DNA from: Bradyrhizobium sp. CCBAU 51627
Lineage (GTDB): Bacteria; Pseudomonadota; Alphaproteobacteria; Rhizobiales; Xanthobacteraceae
DNA length: 64,000 nucleotides
Direction: 5' to 3'
Assembly: GCF_028128765.1 (NCBI RefSeq)
Contig: NZ_LBJG01000024.1
Coordinates: 1,302,001-1,366,000, forward strand
The notes beneath the pieces were generated by a model. That model made no database searches. It was not told where the DNA came from and saw nothing but the letters and a program-made list of their open reading frames with translations. Every line of letters starts with the position of its first letter. The stretch's first letter is position 1. Both the position numbers and the translations under genes were made by a program. Positions 7,091-16,311 of this stretch are shown here, in pieces.

Positions 7091-10000
7091 ATGGCCTTTA
7101 CTGATATTTTCATCAAGCGCCCGGTTCTGTCGGTCGTTGTCAGCTTGCTGATCCTGCTGATCGGGCTGCGCGCGGCGATGGTGCTGCCGATCCGGCAGTA
7201 TCCGAAATTGTCGAACACGGTCATCAACATCACGACCGTTTATCCCGGCGCGTCCGCGGACCTGATCCAGGGCTTCATCACGACGCCGATCGAGCAGGCC
7301 GTCGCTTCCGCCGAGGGCGTCGATTACATCACCTCGTCTTCCGTGCTCGGCACCTCGACGATCCAGGTCTACATCAAGCTGAATTTCGATCCGAACCAGG
7401 CGCTCACCGAGGTGCTGGCCAAGACGAACTCGGTCAAATACCTGATCCCGAAGGAGTCCAACGACCCGATCGTCACCAAGACCACGGGCCAGACCACGGC
7501 CGTGATGTATCTCGGCTTCTCCTCTGAGGAGCTGTCGGGCTCGGCGATCTCGGACTATCTGACCCGCGTGGTCCAGCCGGTGTTGTCAACCGTCGATGGC
7601 GTGGCTTCGGCCGACATCCTGGGTGGTCAGACTTTTGCGATGCGGCTCTGGCTCGATCCGGTGAAGATGGCCGGCCGCAACGTATCGCCGGCGGACGTTG
7701 CTTCCGCGATCCAAGCCAACAATTTCCAGTCCGCGGCGGGCCAGGCCAAGGGCTACCTCATCGTCTCGAACGTCTCGACGAACACGGGTCTGACCGACGT
7801 CAATCAGTTCAAGAAGATGATCGTCAAAGCCAAGGACGGCGGCTTCGTGCGGATGGAGGACATTGCCACGGTCGAGCTTGCCGCCCAGAGCACGGACGCC
7901 AGCGTCGCCTTCAACGGCGAGCATGCGATCTTCATCGGCGTGCAGGCGACGCCGCAGGGTAACCCGCTGACGCTGGTCAAGGGCGTGCGCGCACTGTTCC
8001 CCGAGCTCGAGCGCAATCTCCCGCCGTCGATGAAGATGAAGGTCGCCTACGACTCGACCAAGTTCATCCAATCATCAATCGATGAGGTGGAGAAGACGCT
8101 CGGCGAAGCCGTGATCATCGTGATCGTGGTGATCTTCTTGTTCCTGGCTTCGCTCCGTTCGGTCATCATTCCAGTCGTCACCATCCCGCTGTCGATGATC
8201 GGCGTGTGTACCTTGATGCTGGCGCTGGGTTTCAGCTTCAACCTGCTGACCCTGCTCGCGATGGTGCTCGCGATCGGGCTCGTGGTCGACGACGCCATCG
8301 TCGTGGTGGAGAACATCCACCGCCATCTGGAGGAAGGGAAGACGCCGGTCCAGGCATCGCTACAAGGCGCACGCGAGATCGTCGGTCCTGTCGTGTCGAT
8401 GACCATCACGCTCGCGGCGGTGTATGCCCCGATCGGCTTCCTCGGTGGCCTCACCGGTTCGTTGTTCCGCGAATTCGCCTTCACGCTCGCCGGCTCGGTG
8501 ATCGTGTCGGGCGTGATCGCGCTGACGCTGTCGCCGATGATGTGCTCGGTTCTCCTCAAGAATACCGAGGAGGGACGCTTCGCCAAGCTCGTTAACAGAG
8601 TGTTCGGCGCTGTGACGCGCTGGTATGGCCGACGACTCGACCGCTCGCTGGACTACAAGGCGATCACCGGCCTGTTCGCGGTGACGATCCTCGGGCTCGT
8701 CGGTTTCCTCTACCTGCACACCTCGAAAGAGCTGGCGCCAGAGGAGGACCAGGGCATCGTCTTCGCGGTGACCAAGGCGCCGAAATACGCCAACATCGAC
8801 TATGTCGATTTCTATGGCGACAAGCTCGACAAGAAGTTTCAGAGCTTCCCCGAGACCGATCTGCGCTTCGTGCTGAACGGCATCAACGGTCCGCAAGGCG
8901 GCATCGCCGGCATGCTGCTCAAGCCCTGGGAGGAGCGCAAGCGCTCCTCGATCGCGCTGAAACCGCTGGTGCAGGCCGAGCTTTCCAAGATCGAGGGCGT
9001 CCAGGCTTTCGCGTTCAACCTGCCGCCCCTGCCGGGTGGTCCGGGCGGTCTGCCGGTGCAAATGGTCATCAGCTCCACCGCGGGCTTCCAGACCGTCTAT
9101 GAGCAGATGGAGAAGCTGAAGGACGCCGCGCGCAAGAGCGGGATGTTCATCGTCTCCGATAGCGATCTCGCCTATAACCAGCCGAATGTCGAGGTCACGA
9201 TCGACCGCACCAAGGCGCAGGATCTTGGCGTCAACATGCAGAATCTCGGCTCGACGCTCGCGGTTCTGCTCGGCGGCAACTATATCAACCGCTTCAATCT
9301 CCAGGGCCGTTCGTACCAGGTGATCCCGCAGGTGCCGCGCAGCGAGCGCCTGTCTCCGGAATCGCTCGGAGGCTATTATGTGACGACCAACACCGGGCAG
9401 CAGCTTCCGCTGTCGACGGTGGTCTCGATCAAGACCAGGACCGATCCGAATTCGCTGACGCACTACAATCAGCTCAATTCGGCGACGTTCTCGGCCGTGC
9501 CGATGCCCGGCGTGACCGTCGGCGCCGCGGTGGACTTCCTTGAGGGCGAGGCCAAGAAGCTGCCGCAGGGTTTCAGCCACGATTATCTTGCGGACTCCAG
9601 GCAGTACGTGCAGGAAGGCAATCAGCTCGCGATCACCTTCGGTTTCGCGCTGATCATCATCTTCCTGGTGCTGGCTGCGCAGTTCGAGAGCCTGCGGGAT
9701 CCGTTCGTGATCATGATCTCGGTGCCGATGGCGATCGTCGGCGCGTTGATCCCGCTGTTCTTCGGCGTGGCGACCATGAACATCTACACCCAGGTTGGTC
9801 TGCTTACCCTGGTCGGCCTGATCACGAAGCACGGCATCCTGATGGTGGAGTTCGCCAACGAGCTCCAGGTCAACGAGCGGCTCGACCGCCGCTCGGCCAT
9901 CGAAATGTCGGCTCGCATCCGTTTGCGGCCCATCTTGATGACGACGGCTGCGATGGTGACCGGCCTGATCCCGCTGCTGACCGCGTCCGGCGCCGGCGCG

Positions 10001-10186
10001 GCCAGTCGCTTCTCGATCGGCCTTGTGGTCGTCGCCGGCATGTCGATCGGTACGCTGTTCACCCTGTTCGTGCTGCCGGCAGTCTACGTGGTGCTGGCGA
10101 CCGACCATCGTGCGGCCGCCGATTCCGAGCGCAACAAACAGGTCAACGAACTCGACCTCGGTGGCAAGGCGTTACGGCCCACCTGA
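7091..10186 (+). CDS. RND multidrug efflux permease (MexB/AcrB-like, HAE1 family)
   Basis: A 1031 aa inner-membrane proton antiporter of normal length, with 12 predicted membrane segments and two large periplasmic loops. The first segment follows MAFTDIFIKRPVLS. The TM4 proton relay GLVVDDAIVVVEN has both aspartates (D400, D401), and the second half keeps the matching lysine region (LVGLITKHGILMVEFANEL). I chose ATG 7091 because the family starts with this FxDxFIxRPV block. No outer-membrane factor gene follows: the operon ends with a strong terminator at 10212, so the TolC-type channel must be encoded elsewhere. Substrates cannot be inferred. Confidence 0.93.
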   Translation: MAFTDIFIKRPVLSVVVSLLILLIGLRAAMVLPIRQYPKLSNTVINITTVYPGASADLIQGFITTPIEQAVASAEGVDYITSSSVLGTSTIQVYIKLNFDPNQALTEVLAKTNSVKYLIPKESNDPIVTKTTGQTTAVMYLGFSSEELSGSAISDYLTRVVQPVLSTVDGVASADILGGQTFAMRLWLDPVKMAGRNVSPADVASAIQANNFQSAAGQAKGYLIVSNVSTNTGLTDVNQFKKMIVKAKDGGFVRMEDIATVELAAQSTDASVAFNGEHAIFIGVQATPQGNPLTLVKGVRALFPELERNLPPSMKMKVAYDSTKFIQSSIDEVEKTLGEAVIIVIVVIFLFLASLRSVIIPVVTIPLSMIGVCTLMLALGFSFNLLTLLAMVLAIGLVVDDAIVVVENIHRHLEEGKTPVQASLQGAREIVGPVVSMTITLAAVYAPIGFLGGLTGSLFREFAFTLAGSVIVSGVIALTLSPMMCSVLLKNTEEGRFAKLVNRVFGAVTRWYGRRLDRSLDYKAITGLFAVTILGLVGFLYLHTSKELAPEEDQGIVFAVTKAPKYANIDYVDFYGDKLDKKFQSFPETDLRFVLNGINGPQGGIAGMLLKPWEERKRSSIALKPLVQAELSKIEGVQAFAFNLPPLPGGPGGLPVQMVISSTAGFQTVYEQMEKLKDAARKSGMFIVSDSDLAYNQPNVEVTIDRTKAQDLGVNMQNLGSTLAVLLGGNYINRFNLQGRSYQVIPQVPRSERLSPESLGGYYVTTNTGQQLPLSTVVSIKTRTDPNSLTHYNQLNSATFSAVPMPGVTVGAAVDFLEGEAKKLPQGFSHDYLADSRQYVQEGNQLAITFGFALIIIFLVLAAQFESLRDPFVIMISVPMAIVGALIPLFFGVATMNIYTQVGLLTLVGLITKHGILMVEFANELQVNERLDRRSAIEMSARIRLRPILMTTAAMVTGLIPLLTASGAGAASRFSIGLVVVAGMSIGTLFTLFVLPAVYVVLATDHRAAADSERNKQVNELDLGGKALRPT

Positions 10187-10211
10187 GGCCGTCGGAGGCG
10201 AAGATTACCGA

Positions 10212-10243
10212 GCGGCAATGGCCATCGCCATTGCCGCTTTTTT
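10212..10243 (+). terminator. Rho-independent terminator after the RND permease
   Basis: A perfect 11-bp stem (GCGGCAATGGC / GCCATTGCCGC) with a 4-base CATC loop is followed at once by six T residues. It closes the efflux operon 26 bases after its last stop codon and insulates it from the next gene. Confidence 0.93.
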
Positions 10244-10299
10244 CTTGTCCCGTGCTAGACTTCTCCAGCGCGCTGTTGCGCCACGGTAGGGAAGATACG

Positions 10300-11280
10300 A
10301 TGAGGCGGCGCGAATTCCTCGGTGGGCTCGGTTGTGTGTCGCTGTTGGGGCCATGCTCTGCTGCGGCTCAGAGCGGCAGGACCTTCCATCTGGGCACGCT
10401 GACCCCGATCACGCCGATTACGGACACCAGCTCCAGCGGCAAGATTCTGGTCAAGGTGCTCGGAGAGCGCGGCTTCAAGCTTGGTCAGAACTTGACCTTC
10501 GAAGCGCGCGGCGCCCAAGGCGATGTTGCCAAACTCCCCGCGCTCATCGCGGAGCTGAAGACCAGGAACGTCGATGCAGTCGTGATTGTGGGCTACCCGA
10601 CCGCAATGGCTGCAAAGGCGGCCGGCATCGCCACGGTGGCGGCCAGCGGCATTGGCGATCCCGTCGAAACCAAGCTGATCGAGAGCCTGGCGCATCCGGG
10701 CGGCCAGATCACGGGGATTTCGGACGTTGCGGCAACGCTCAGCGCCAAGCGGCTCTCGCTGCTCAAGGACATGTCGCCGAAACTGACCAAGGTCGCAATG
10801 CTCTGGAACAAGGACGACCTCGGCATGACGACGCGCTACCAGGCGTCGGCAAAAGCGGCCCAGGCGCTCGGCCTCACCGTGCAGGCGCTCGGCGTCCGCG
10901 AGCCTGACGACTTCGACGAGGCGTTCTCCGTGATGAACGCGGATCTTCCGGACGGCATCCTGATGGTGGCCGACGCGCTCACCATTCTCAACCGCAAGCG
11001 GGTGTTCGAGTTCGCCGCCGTCCGGAAGTTACCGGCGATCTACGAAAATGCCGATCTTGCCCGCGACGGCGGGCTGATGTCCTACGGAGCGGATGTGCCG
11101 GAATCCTTCGAACGGGCAGCAGCGCTCGTCGCCCGCATTTTCAACGGGGCCAATCCCGGTGATCTGCCGTTCGAATTGCCGACCCGCTATCCCCTGGTGA
11201 TCAATCTCAAGACTGCCAAGGCGACCGGACTTGAGATTCCACCGACCTTGCTGGCTCTTGCCGACGAGGTCATCGAGTGA
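10300..11280 (+). CDS. ABC-type substrate-binding protein, ABC_sub_bind (TrpX-like) family, Tat signal
   Basis: A 326 aa periplasmic binding protein. The N-terminus MRRREFLGGLGCVSLLGPCS has a twin-arginine motif (RRREFL) and an AAAQ cleavage region; mature residues such as GTLTPITPITD, LGEIGFK-like GERGFKLGQNL and AVVIVGYPTA fit the ABC_sub_bind family, which is greatly expanded in Bradyrhizobium. AGGGAAG precedes the ATG. No ABC permease or ATPase lies beside it. Instead a histidine kinase gene begins 55 bp downstream, so it may act as a periplasmic ligand sensor partner or be a stand-alone binding protein. Ligand unknown. Confidence 0.8.
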   Translation: MRRREFLGGLGCVSLLGPCSAAAQSGRTFHLGTLTPITPITDTSSSGKILVKVLGERGFKLGQNLTFEARGAQGDVAKLPALIAELKTRNVDAVVIVGYPTAMAAKAAGIATVAASGIGDPVETKLIESLAHPGGQITGISDVAATLSAKRLSLLKDMSPKLTKVAMLWNKDDLGMTTRYQASAKAAQALGLTVQALGVREPDDFDEAFSVMNADLPDGILMVADALTILNRKRVFEFAAVRKLPAIYENADLARDGGLMSYGADVPESFERAAALVARIFNGANPGDLPFELPTRYPLVINLKTAKATGLEIPPTLLALADEVIE

Positions 11281-11334
11281 CCCTGCCCGCTGCGGCGGGA
11301 GACAAGTTCCGGCCTTCTTGCTAGGTTTTGGGGA

Positions 11335-13932
11335 ATGAGCATTTCCGTCCATTCCGATACCCCGCAAACCGGGACCCTGCCGAGCGCGGCCGGGGACGGC
11401 GTGGCGTCCTCCGAGGGGGGGCGGGGGATCAGGACCCGGCTGTTCACCAAATATGTCGCGCTGTTCGTGGCCGTCGTCGCAGTTGCCCTGCTGGCCAATG
11501 GCCTGTTCGAGGTCTTCTTCTACTATCGCGAGCACAAGGCCGCCCTGATCCGGGTCCAGCATGAGCAGGCCGAGGCGGCGGCCGCCAAGATCAGCCAGTT
11601 CATTAAGGAGATCGAGAGCCAGCTCGGCTGGACGACACAGCTGCCCTGGTCGGCGGGTTCGATCGAGCCGCGCCGATTCGACGCGCTGCGGCTGCTGCGC
11701 CAGGTTCCTGCGATCACCGAGCTCGCCCAGGTGGATTCGACCGGCAAAGAGCGCCTGCGCGTCTCGCGGCTGGCGATGGACGCGATCGACAGCGGGATCG
11801 ATTTATCGGGCGATCCGAAGTTCACCGAAGCCGTCGCGCACAAGGTCTATTACGGACCGGTCTATTTTCGCCGCGAGTCCGAGCCCTATATGACGCTGGC
11901 GCTGGCCGGGGCGAGGAAGGATGCCGGGGTCAGCATCGCGGAAGTCAATCTGAAGCTCATCTGGGATGTCGTGTCCCAGATCAAGGTCGGCCAGCACGGG
12001 CACGCCTATGTGGTCGGCCCCGAAGGGCGGCTGATTGCGCATCCCGACATCAGCCTGGTGCTGCGCAACACCGACATGTCGGGACTTCCGCAAGTGCACG
12101 CAGCGCAGGCCGGCGGCGGTGTCATGCCCGATGCGCTTCAGGAGGCGGTCAACATCCAGGGCCAGAAGGTTCTGACCGCCTCGGCCCCGATCGAGCCGCT
12201 GCACTGGACCATGTTCGTCGAGCTGCCGGTCGAGGAGGCCTATGCCTCGCTCTACGCCTCGTTGCAGCGGCTCGCGATCGTGCTGCTCGCCGCATCGATC
12301 TTCGCGGTATTGGCGGGAATTTTCCTGGCGCGCCGTATGGTCGGCCCAATCCAGGCGCTGCGCAGCGGCGCCGAGCGGATCGGCGGCGGCGATTTCTCCC
12401 AACGCATCTCGATCAAGACCGGCGACGAGCTGGAAGGGCTCGCGGACCAGTTCAACGACATGGGCTCGCGCTTGCAGGAATCCTACGCCGACCTGGAGAA
12501 CAAGGTCGAGCAGCGGACCATAGAGCTGCGCGAATCGCTGTTGCACCAGACTGCTACATCCGACGTACTACAGGTTATCAGTCGTTCGCCTGGTGATCTC
12601 GCCCCCGTGTTCCAGACGATTATTGAGCGCGCGACCTTCATCTGCGGCGCCAAATTCGGCAATTTGTTCCTGTTCGAGGATGGTGGCTTCCGTTGCGTAT
12701 CGGTGTCCGATCTGCCTCCTGCCTTCGCGGAAACCTTCGCGCGCACACCCGTCATCTTTCCGCCTCCGTCCGACCCGCTGGGCCGTGTTGTAGCGACACG
12801 GCGGTTTGTTCACGTTGAGGATGTCAGACGCGAGCCGGATTATCTGGCAGGCTTTCCACCAATCGTGGAGCTCGCCGAGCTTGGCGGTGCCCGGACGATC
12901 CTGCTTGTGCCGATGCTCAGAGAAAGCGATTTAGTCGGTGTGATCGCAATATTCCGGCAAGACGTCCGCTTGTTCACCGAGAAGCAAATTGGTCTGGTGA
13001 CCAGTTTCGCCAGCCAGGGCGTCATCGCGATCGAGAACGCGCGGCTGCTGGACGAGTTGCGCAAGCGCACGACGGAGCTTTCACAATCCCTCAACGATCT
13101 ACGCGCAGCTCAGGGGCGCCTGATCCAGACCGAAAAGCTCGCGTCCCTCGGCCAGCTCACCGCCGGCATCGCGCATGAGATCAAGAACCCGCTCAACTTC
13201 GTCAACAACTTCTCTTCAGTGTCGACCGAGCTAATCGACGAGCTCAAAGAGGTTCTGCAAACGGCTTCTCTCGACGGCAAGACGAAACAAGAGGTCGACG
13301 AACTGACCGGCATGCTCAAGGGCAATCTGGAGAAGGTTGTGCAGCACGGCAAGCGCGCCGATTCCATCGTCAGGAACATGCTGCTGCATTCGCGCGAGGG
13401 TTCCGGCGAGCATCGCACCGCCGACATCAACACGATCGTGGAGGAGAGCCTCAATCTGGCCTATCACGGTGCGCGCGCCGAAAAGCCTAACTTCAACGTG
13501 ACGCTCAAGCGCGATTTCGACCCCGCGGCAGGCATGGTCGATGTTTACCCGCAGGAAATTACCCGCGTCTTTCTCAATCTGATCTCGAACGGGTTCTATG
13601 CGGCGGCCAAGCGCAAGGAGAGCGCTGCCGACGGCTTCGAGCCGACCTTGAGGGCTACGACGAAGAACCTCGGCAGCAGGGTGGAGATCCGGATCCGCGA
13701 CAACGGCACGGGGATTCCGCGGGACGTGAGGGAGAAGATGTTCAACCCGTTCTTCACCACCAAGCCGGCCGGCGAGGGCACCGGGCTTGGCCTGTCCATG
13801 AGCCACGACATCGTCGTGAAACAGCACGGTGGCACGATCGACGTGAATACCGAGCCCGGGGTTTTCACCGAGTTCATCATCACACTGCCGCGCGCAATGG
13901 CGTCAGGCGGTCCTTCTGGAGGCAAGGTTTGA
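11335..13932 (+). CDS. Membrane sensor histidine kinase: Cache - HAMP - GAF - HisKA - HATPase
   Basis: An 865 aa kinase. TM1 is about 41-63 and a periplasmic Cache-type sensor about 64-305 (QVDSTGKERLRVSR, GHAYVVGPEGRLIAHPD). TM2 is about 313-333, HAMP 333-385 (ARRMVGPIQALRSGAERIGG), a GAF domain about 420-570, the phospho-acceptor H614 in GIAHEIKNPLNFVNN, and an ATPase domain with N box NLISNGFYAA, G1 DNGTGIP and G2 GEGTGLGLSMS. It should sense a small molecule outside the cell and perhaps a second signal through GAF. Its stop overlaps the TTG start of the receiver gene. The GAF-HisKA arrangement resembles other large rhizobial orphan kinases. Confidence 0.92.
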   Translation: MSISVHSDTPQTGTLPSAAGDGVASSEGGRGIRTRLFTKYVALFVAVVAVALLANGLFEVFFYYREHKAALIRVQHEQAEAAAAKISQFIKEIESQLGWTTQLPWSAGSIEPRRFDALRLLRQVPAITELAQVDSTGKERLRVSRLAMDAIDSGIDLSGDPKFTEAVAHKVYYGPVYFRRESEPYMTLALAGARKDAGVSIAEVNLKLIWDVVSQIKVGQHGHAYVVGPEGRLIAHPDISLVLRNTDMSGLPQVHAAQAGGGVMPDALQEAVNIQGQKVLTASAPIEPLHWTMFVELPVEEAYASLYASLQRLAIVLLAASIFAVLAGIFLARRMVGPIQALRSGAERIGGGDFSQRISIKTGDELEGLADQFNDMGSRLQESYADLENKVEQRTIELRESLLHQTATSDVLQVISRSPGDLAPVFQTIIERATFICGAKFGNLFLFEDGGFRCVSVSDLPPAFAETFARTPVIFPPPSDPLGRVVATRRFVHVEDVRREPDYLAGFPPIVELAELGGARTILLVPMLRESDLVGVIAIFRQDVRLFTEKQIGLVTSFASQGVIAIENARLLDELRKRTTELSQSLNDLRAAQGRLIQTEKLASLGQLTAGIAHEIKNPLNFVNNFSSVSTELIDELKEVLQTASLDGKTKQEVDELTGMLKGNLEKVVQHGKRADSIVRNMLLHSREGSGEHRTADINTIVEESLNLAYHGARAEKPNFNVTLKRDFDPAAGMVDVYPQEITRVFLNLISNGFYAAAKRKESAADGFEPTLRATTKNLGSRVEIRIRDNGTGIPRDVREKMFNPFFTTKPAGEGTGLGLSMSHDIVVKQHGGTIDVNTEPGVFTEFIITLPRAMASGGPSGGKV

Positions 13933-14318
13933 ACGTTTACATCCTGGTCGTCGATGACGAGCCCGATGTCGAGGCGCTGTTCCGGCAGCAATTCCGGCGC
14001 GATCTGCGCGCCGGTCGCTTCCATATGGAATTCGCGCTCTCGGCGCCAGACGCGATCAAGCGCGCCGCCGAGGTGCGGGATCCCTCGCTGATTCTGATTC
14101 TGTCAGATATCAACATGCCCGGCATGAGCGGGCTCGACATGCTGCCCAAGGTGCGCGCCGACCATCCGCATGTCCCGGTCATCATGATCACGGCCTATGG
14201 CGACGTCGAGACGCGCCGGAAGGCGATCGAAGGGGGCGCTACGGGCCTCCTCACCAAGCCGATCGACTTCGCGCAGTTGCGTCAGGAGATCGATACGAGG
14301 CTCGAGCAGGCGGCATGA
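13929..14318 (+). CDS. Single-domain response regulator (CheY-like receiver), TTG start
   Basis: A 129 aa receiver domain with no output domain. It shows the acidic pair in VVDDEPDVEAL, the phospho-acceptor aspartate in LSDINMPGMSGLD, the threonine in MITAYGD and the lysine in LLTKPIDF. Translation must begin at TTG 13929, whose last bases overlap the kinase stop (TTGA), and its own stop overlaps the next start (ATGA). Such tight coupling points to fixed stoichiometry with the kinase and the cyclase. It could be a phosphate sink, a shuttle, or a protein-interaction output. Confidence 0.9.
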   Translation: MNVYILVVDDEPDVEALFRQQFRRDLRAGRFHMEFALSAPDAIKRAAEVRDPSLILILSDINMPGMSGLDMLPKVRADHPHVPVIMITAYGDVETRRKAIEGGATGLLTKPIDFAQLRQEIDTRLEQAA

Positions 14319-15559
14319 TCCCGACCATTCTCTTCGTTGACGACGAGCCGGATCTGGAGGCGCTGATCCTGCAAAAATTTCGCAGGCAGATTCGGGACGG
14401 GTTGGTCAACTTCATCTTCGCGCGCGATGGCATCGAAGCCTTGGAGTCAATCGAGCAGAATCCGCTCGTCGACCTGGTTGTCTCCGACATCAACATGCCG
14501 CGGATGGACGGGTTGTCGCTGCTCGCGAAGCTCCAGGAATTCGAGGACAAGAAGTCGACCATCATCGTCTCCGCCTATGGAGACATGAGCAACATCCGCA
14601 CCGCCATGAATCGCGGCGCGTTCGACTTTCTGACCAAGCCGATCGACTTTATCGACCTGGAAACCACGATCCAGAAGACGGTCCGGCACGTCCAGATGCT
14701 ACGCGAGGTGCGGCGGCGCCAGATGGAAGCCGAGCGTGCGCATGCCGCGCTTTCGCGTCACTTCTCGCCCGAACTCGCCAGGCGTCTGGTGGCGGGAGGC
14801 GAGGGGATCGCGGTCCAATGGCGCGATGTTGCGACCATTTTCACCGACATTACTGGCTTCACGTCGCTGGTCGAGAGCGCTGCGCCCGAAACGCTGGGAG
14901 AGCTCCTCAACGAATATGTCGGCGGCATGACCGAAGTGGTGTTTGCGCATGAGGGGACGGTCGCCAAGATCATCGGCGATGCAATCCAGGTGCTGTTCAA
15001 CGCACCGGGTGATCAGCCGGACTACGCGACGCGTGCGGTCGCCTGCGCGCATGAGCTCGATCGCTGGGCGCAGGACTTTTGCGTGCGCCAGAAAGCCAAG
15101 GGCGTGAACTTCGGCACCACCCGGATCGGCATTCACGCCGGCCCGGCCCTGGTTGGCAATTTCGGCGGCAACCGTTTCTTCGACTACACCGCCTATGGCG
15201 ACACCATCAATACCGCGGCGCGGCTGGAGGCCGCCAACAAGCATCTCGGCACCCGCATCTGTCTCAGCGCTGCCGTTGCGGAGCGGGCCGAGAATTTTCA
15301 GGGCCGCCCCGTCGGCGAACTGGTGCTGCGCGGACGCAGCGAGCCGCTGCGCGCGTTCGAGCCACTGGCGCAGGACCGATTCGACGCCACCGCGACGGCG
15401 CAATATTCGGAAGCCTTTGCCAAAATGGCGTCGGGCGATGCCGCGGCCATGCCGGCCTTCGCCGCGCTGGTCGGCATGCACGCCGATGATCCTCTCGCCG
15501 GATTTCATCTGAAGCGCCTGCTCAACGGCGGCAAGGGCATCCGCATGCAATTGGAATAG
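14315..15559 (+). CDS. Response regulator fused to class III adenylate/guanylate cyclase
   Basis: A 414 aa protein. Residues 1-120 form a receiver (phospho-acceptor in VVSDINMPRMDGLS, lysine in FLTKPIDFID). A helical linker of about 40 residues follows (REVRRRQMEAERAHAALSRH). Residues about 165-340 form a class III cyclase with the first metal aspartate in TIFTDITGFTSL, the second in KIIGDAIQVLF, and FDYTAYGDTINTAARLEAA carrying the transition-state Asn and Arg. The lysine of KIIGD and the polar YTAYGD pocket favour ATP, so cAMP is the likely product. It should convert kinase signalling into a cyclic nucleotide; specificity needs assay. Confidence 0.9.
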   Translation: MIPTILFVDDEPDLEALILQKFRRQIRDGLVNFIFARDGIEALESIEQNPLVDLVVSDINMPRMDGLSLLAKLQEFEDKKSTIIVSAYGDMSNIRTAMNRGAFDFLTKPIDFIDLETTIQKTVRHVQMLREVRRRQMEAERAHAALSRHFSPELARRLVAGGEGIAVQWRDVATIFTDITGFTSLVESAAPETLGELLNEYVGGMTEVVFAHEGTVAKIIGDAIQVLFNAPGDQPDYATRAVACAHELDRWAQDFCVRQKAKGVNFGTTRIGIHAGPALVGNFGGNRFFDYTAYGDTINTAARLEAANKHLGTRICLSAAVAERAENFQGRPVGELVLRGRSEPLRAFEPLAQDRFDATATAQYSEAFAKMASGDAAAMPAFAALVGMHADDPLAGFHLKRLLNGGKGIRMQLE

Positions 15560-15567
15560 AGGTTCAC

Positions 15568-16311
15568 ATGACGCGCGAATTTCCGGCCGGCAACTATCGC
15601 TTCATCCCATCCGTGTTCCAGTATTCGGCTGGTGCGGTCGCGGACGACGATTACGAGATCGAGCGTGTCCGGTTCGACCGTCTCGTGCCACTCGCGGAGG
15701 GGTTTGCGCTCGCAGCGAAATTCATGCAGGAGGCGGGGCGTCCGCTAACGGCCTTCTGCGCCTGCGAGCTGCGCTCGCCCGCGGCCTTCAGCGAGGAAGG
15801 CTTTCGTGCCTTCAATCTGCATTATGTGAAGACGCTGTCCGAATGGGGCATCTTCGACGGCACCACCAACCCGGTGGCGCGCAGCAATGTCTGCCCCGAG
15901 ATCGATCCGCCGTCGGAACCGTCGTTTTATGCATTCTGCTTCACCCGCCCGACGCGTGCGACAACACCGACCTTCGTGATCGCCGGCGGCGCCGAAGCGC
16001 GCGAGGGCAGCGGCAGCTATGTGGAAGGTACCGTGCGCTATCGCGATCTCAGTCCGGACGGACTTCGCGAGAAGGTTCGGTTCACGACCTCGCAGATGGA
16101 AAGCCGCATGGCGGCGTTCGGCTTTGGCTGGAGGGACACGACGGGCGTGCAGGCCTATTCGATCCGTGACTTCCACCACGCTTTGGCCGACGAGCTGGTT
16201 CGTCGCGGCGCGTTGCGCTCCGGTCTGACCTGGCACTTCGCGCGACCGCCGGTGGTCGACCTCGAATACGAGATGGATTGCCGCCGCGTGGTGCGCGAGA
16301 TCGTCATCTAA
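15568..16311 (+). CDS. CnbZ/RidA-like protein (2-amino-muconate deaminase-like), function uncertain
   Basis: A 247 aa cytoplasmic protein. The conserved blocks YRFIPSVFQYSAGAV, LTAFCACELRSPAAFSEEGF, NPVARSNVCPEIDPPSEPSF and the C-terminal WHFARPPVVDLEYEMD match my memory of the CnbZ family (2-amino-5-chloromuconate deaminase), distantly related to RidA/YjgF enamine deaminases. It follows the cyclase by eight bases and is probably the last gene of the signalling operon. Its stop overlaps, tail to tail by four bases, the stop of the peptide permease on the other strand. No aminophenol or nitrobenzoate pathway genes are in view, so the real substrate is open. Confidence 0.5.
   Translation: MTREFPAGNYRFIPSVFQYSAGAVADDDYEIERVRFDRLVPLAEGFALAAKFMQEAGRPLTAFCACELRSPAAFSEEGFRAFNLHYVKTLSEWGIFDGTTNPVARSNVCPEIDPPSEPSFYAFCFTRPTRATTPTFVIAGGAEAREGSGSYVEGTVRYRDLSPDGLREKVRFTTSQMESRMAAFGFGWRDTTGVQAYSIRDFHHALADELVRRGALRSGLTWHFARPPVVDLEYEMDCRRVVREIVI

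Noticed and set aside
8360..10108. Open frame of 582 codons on the minus strand
   Set aside because: Antisense to the RND permease; extreme Arg/His/Gln/Asp content, no domain.
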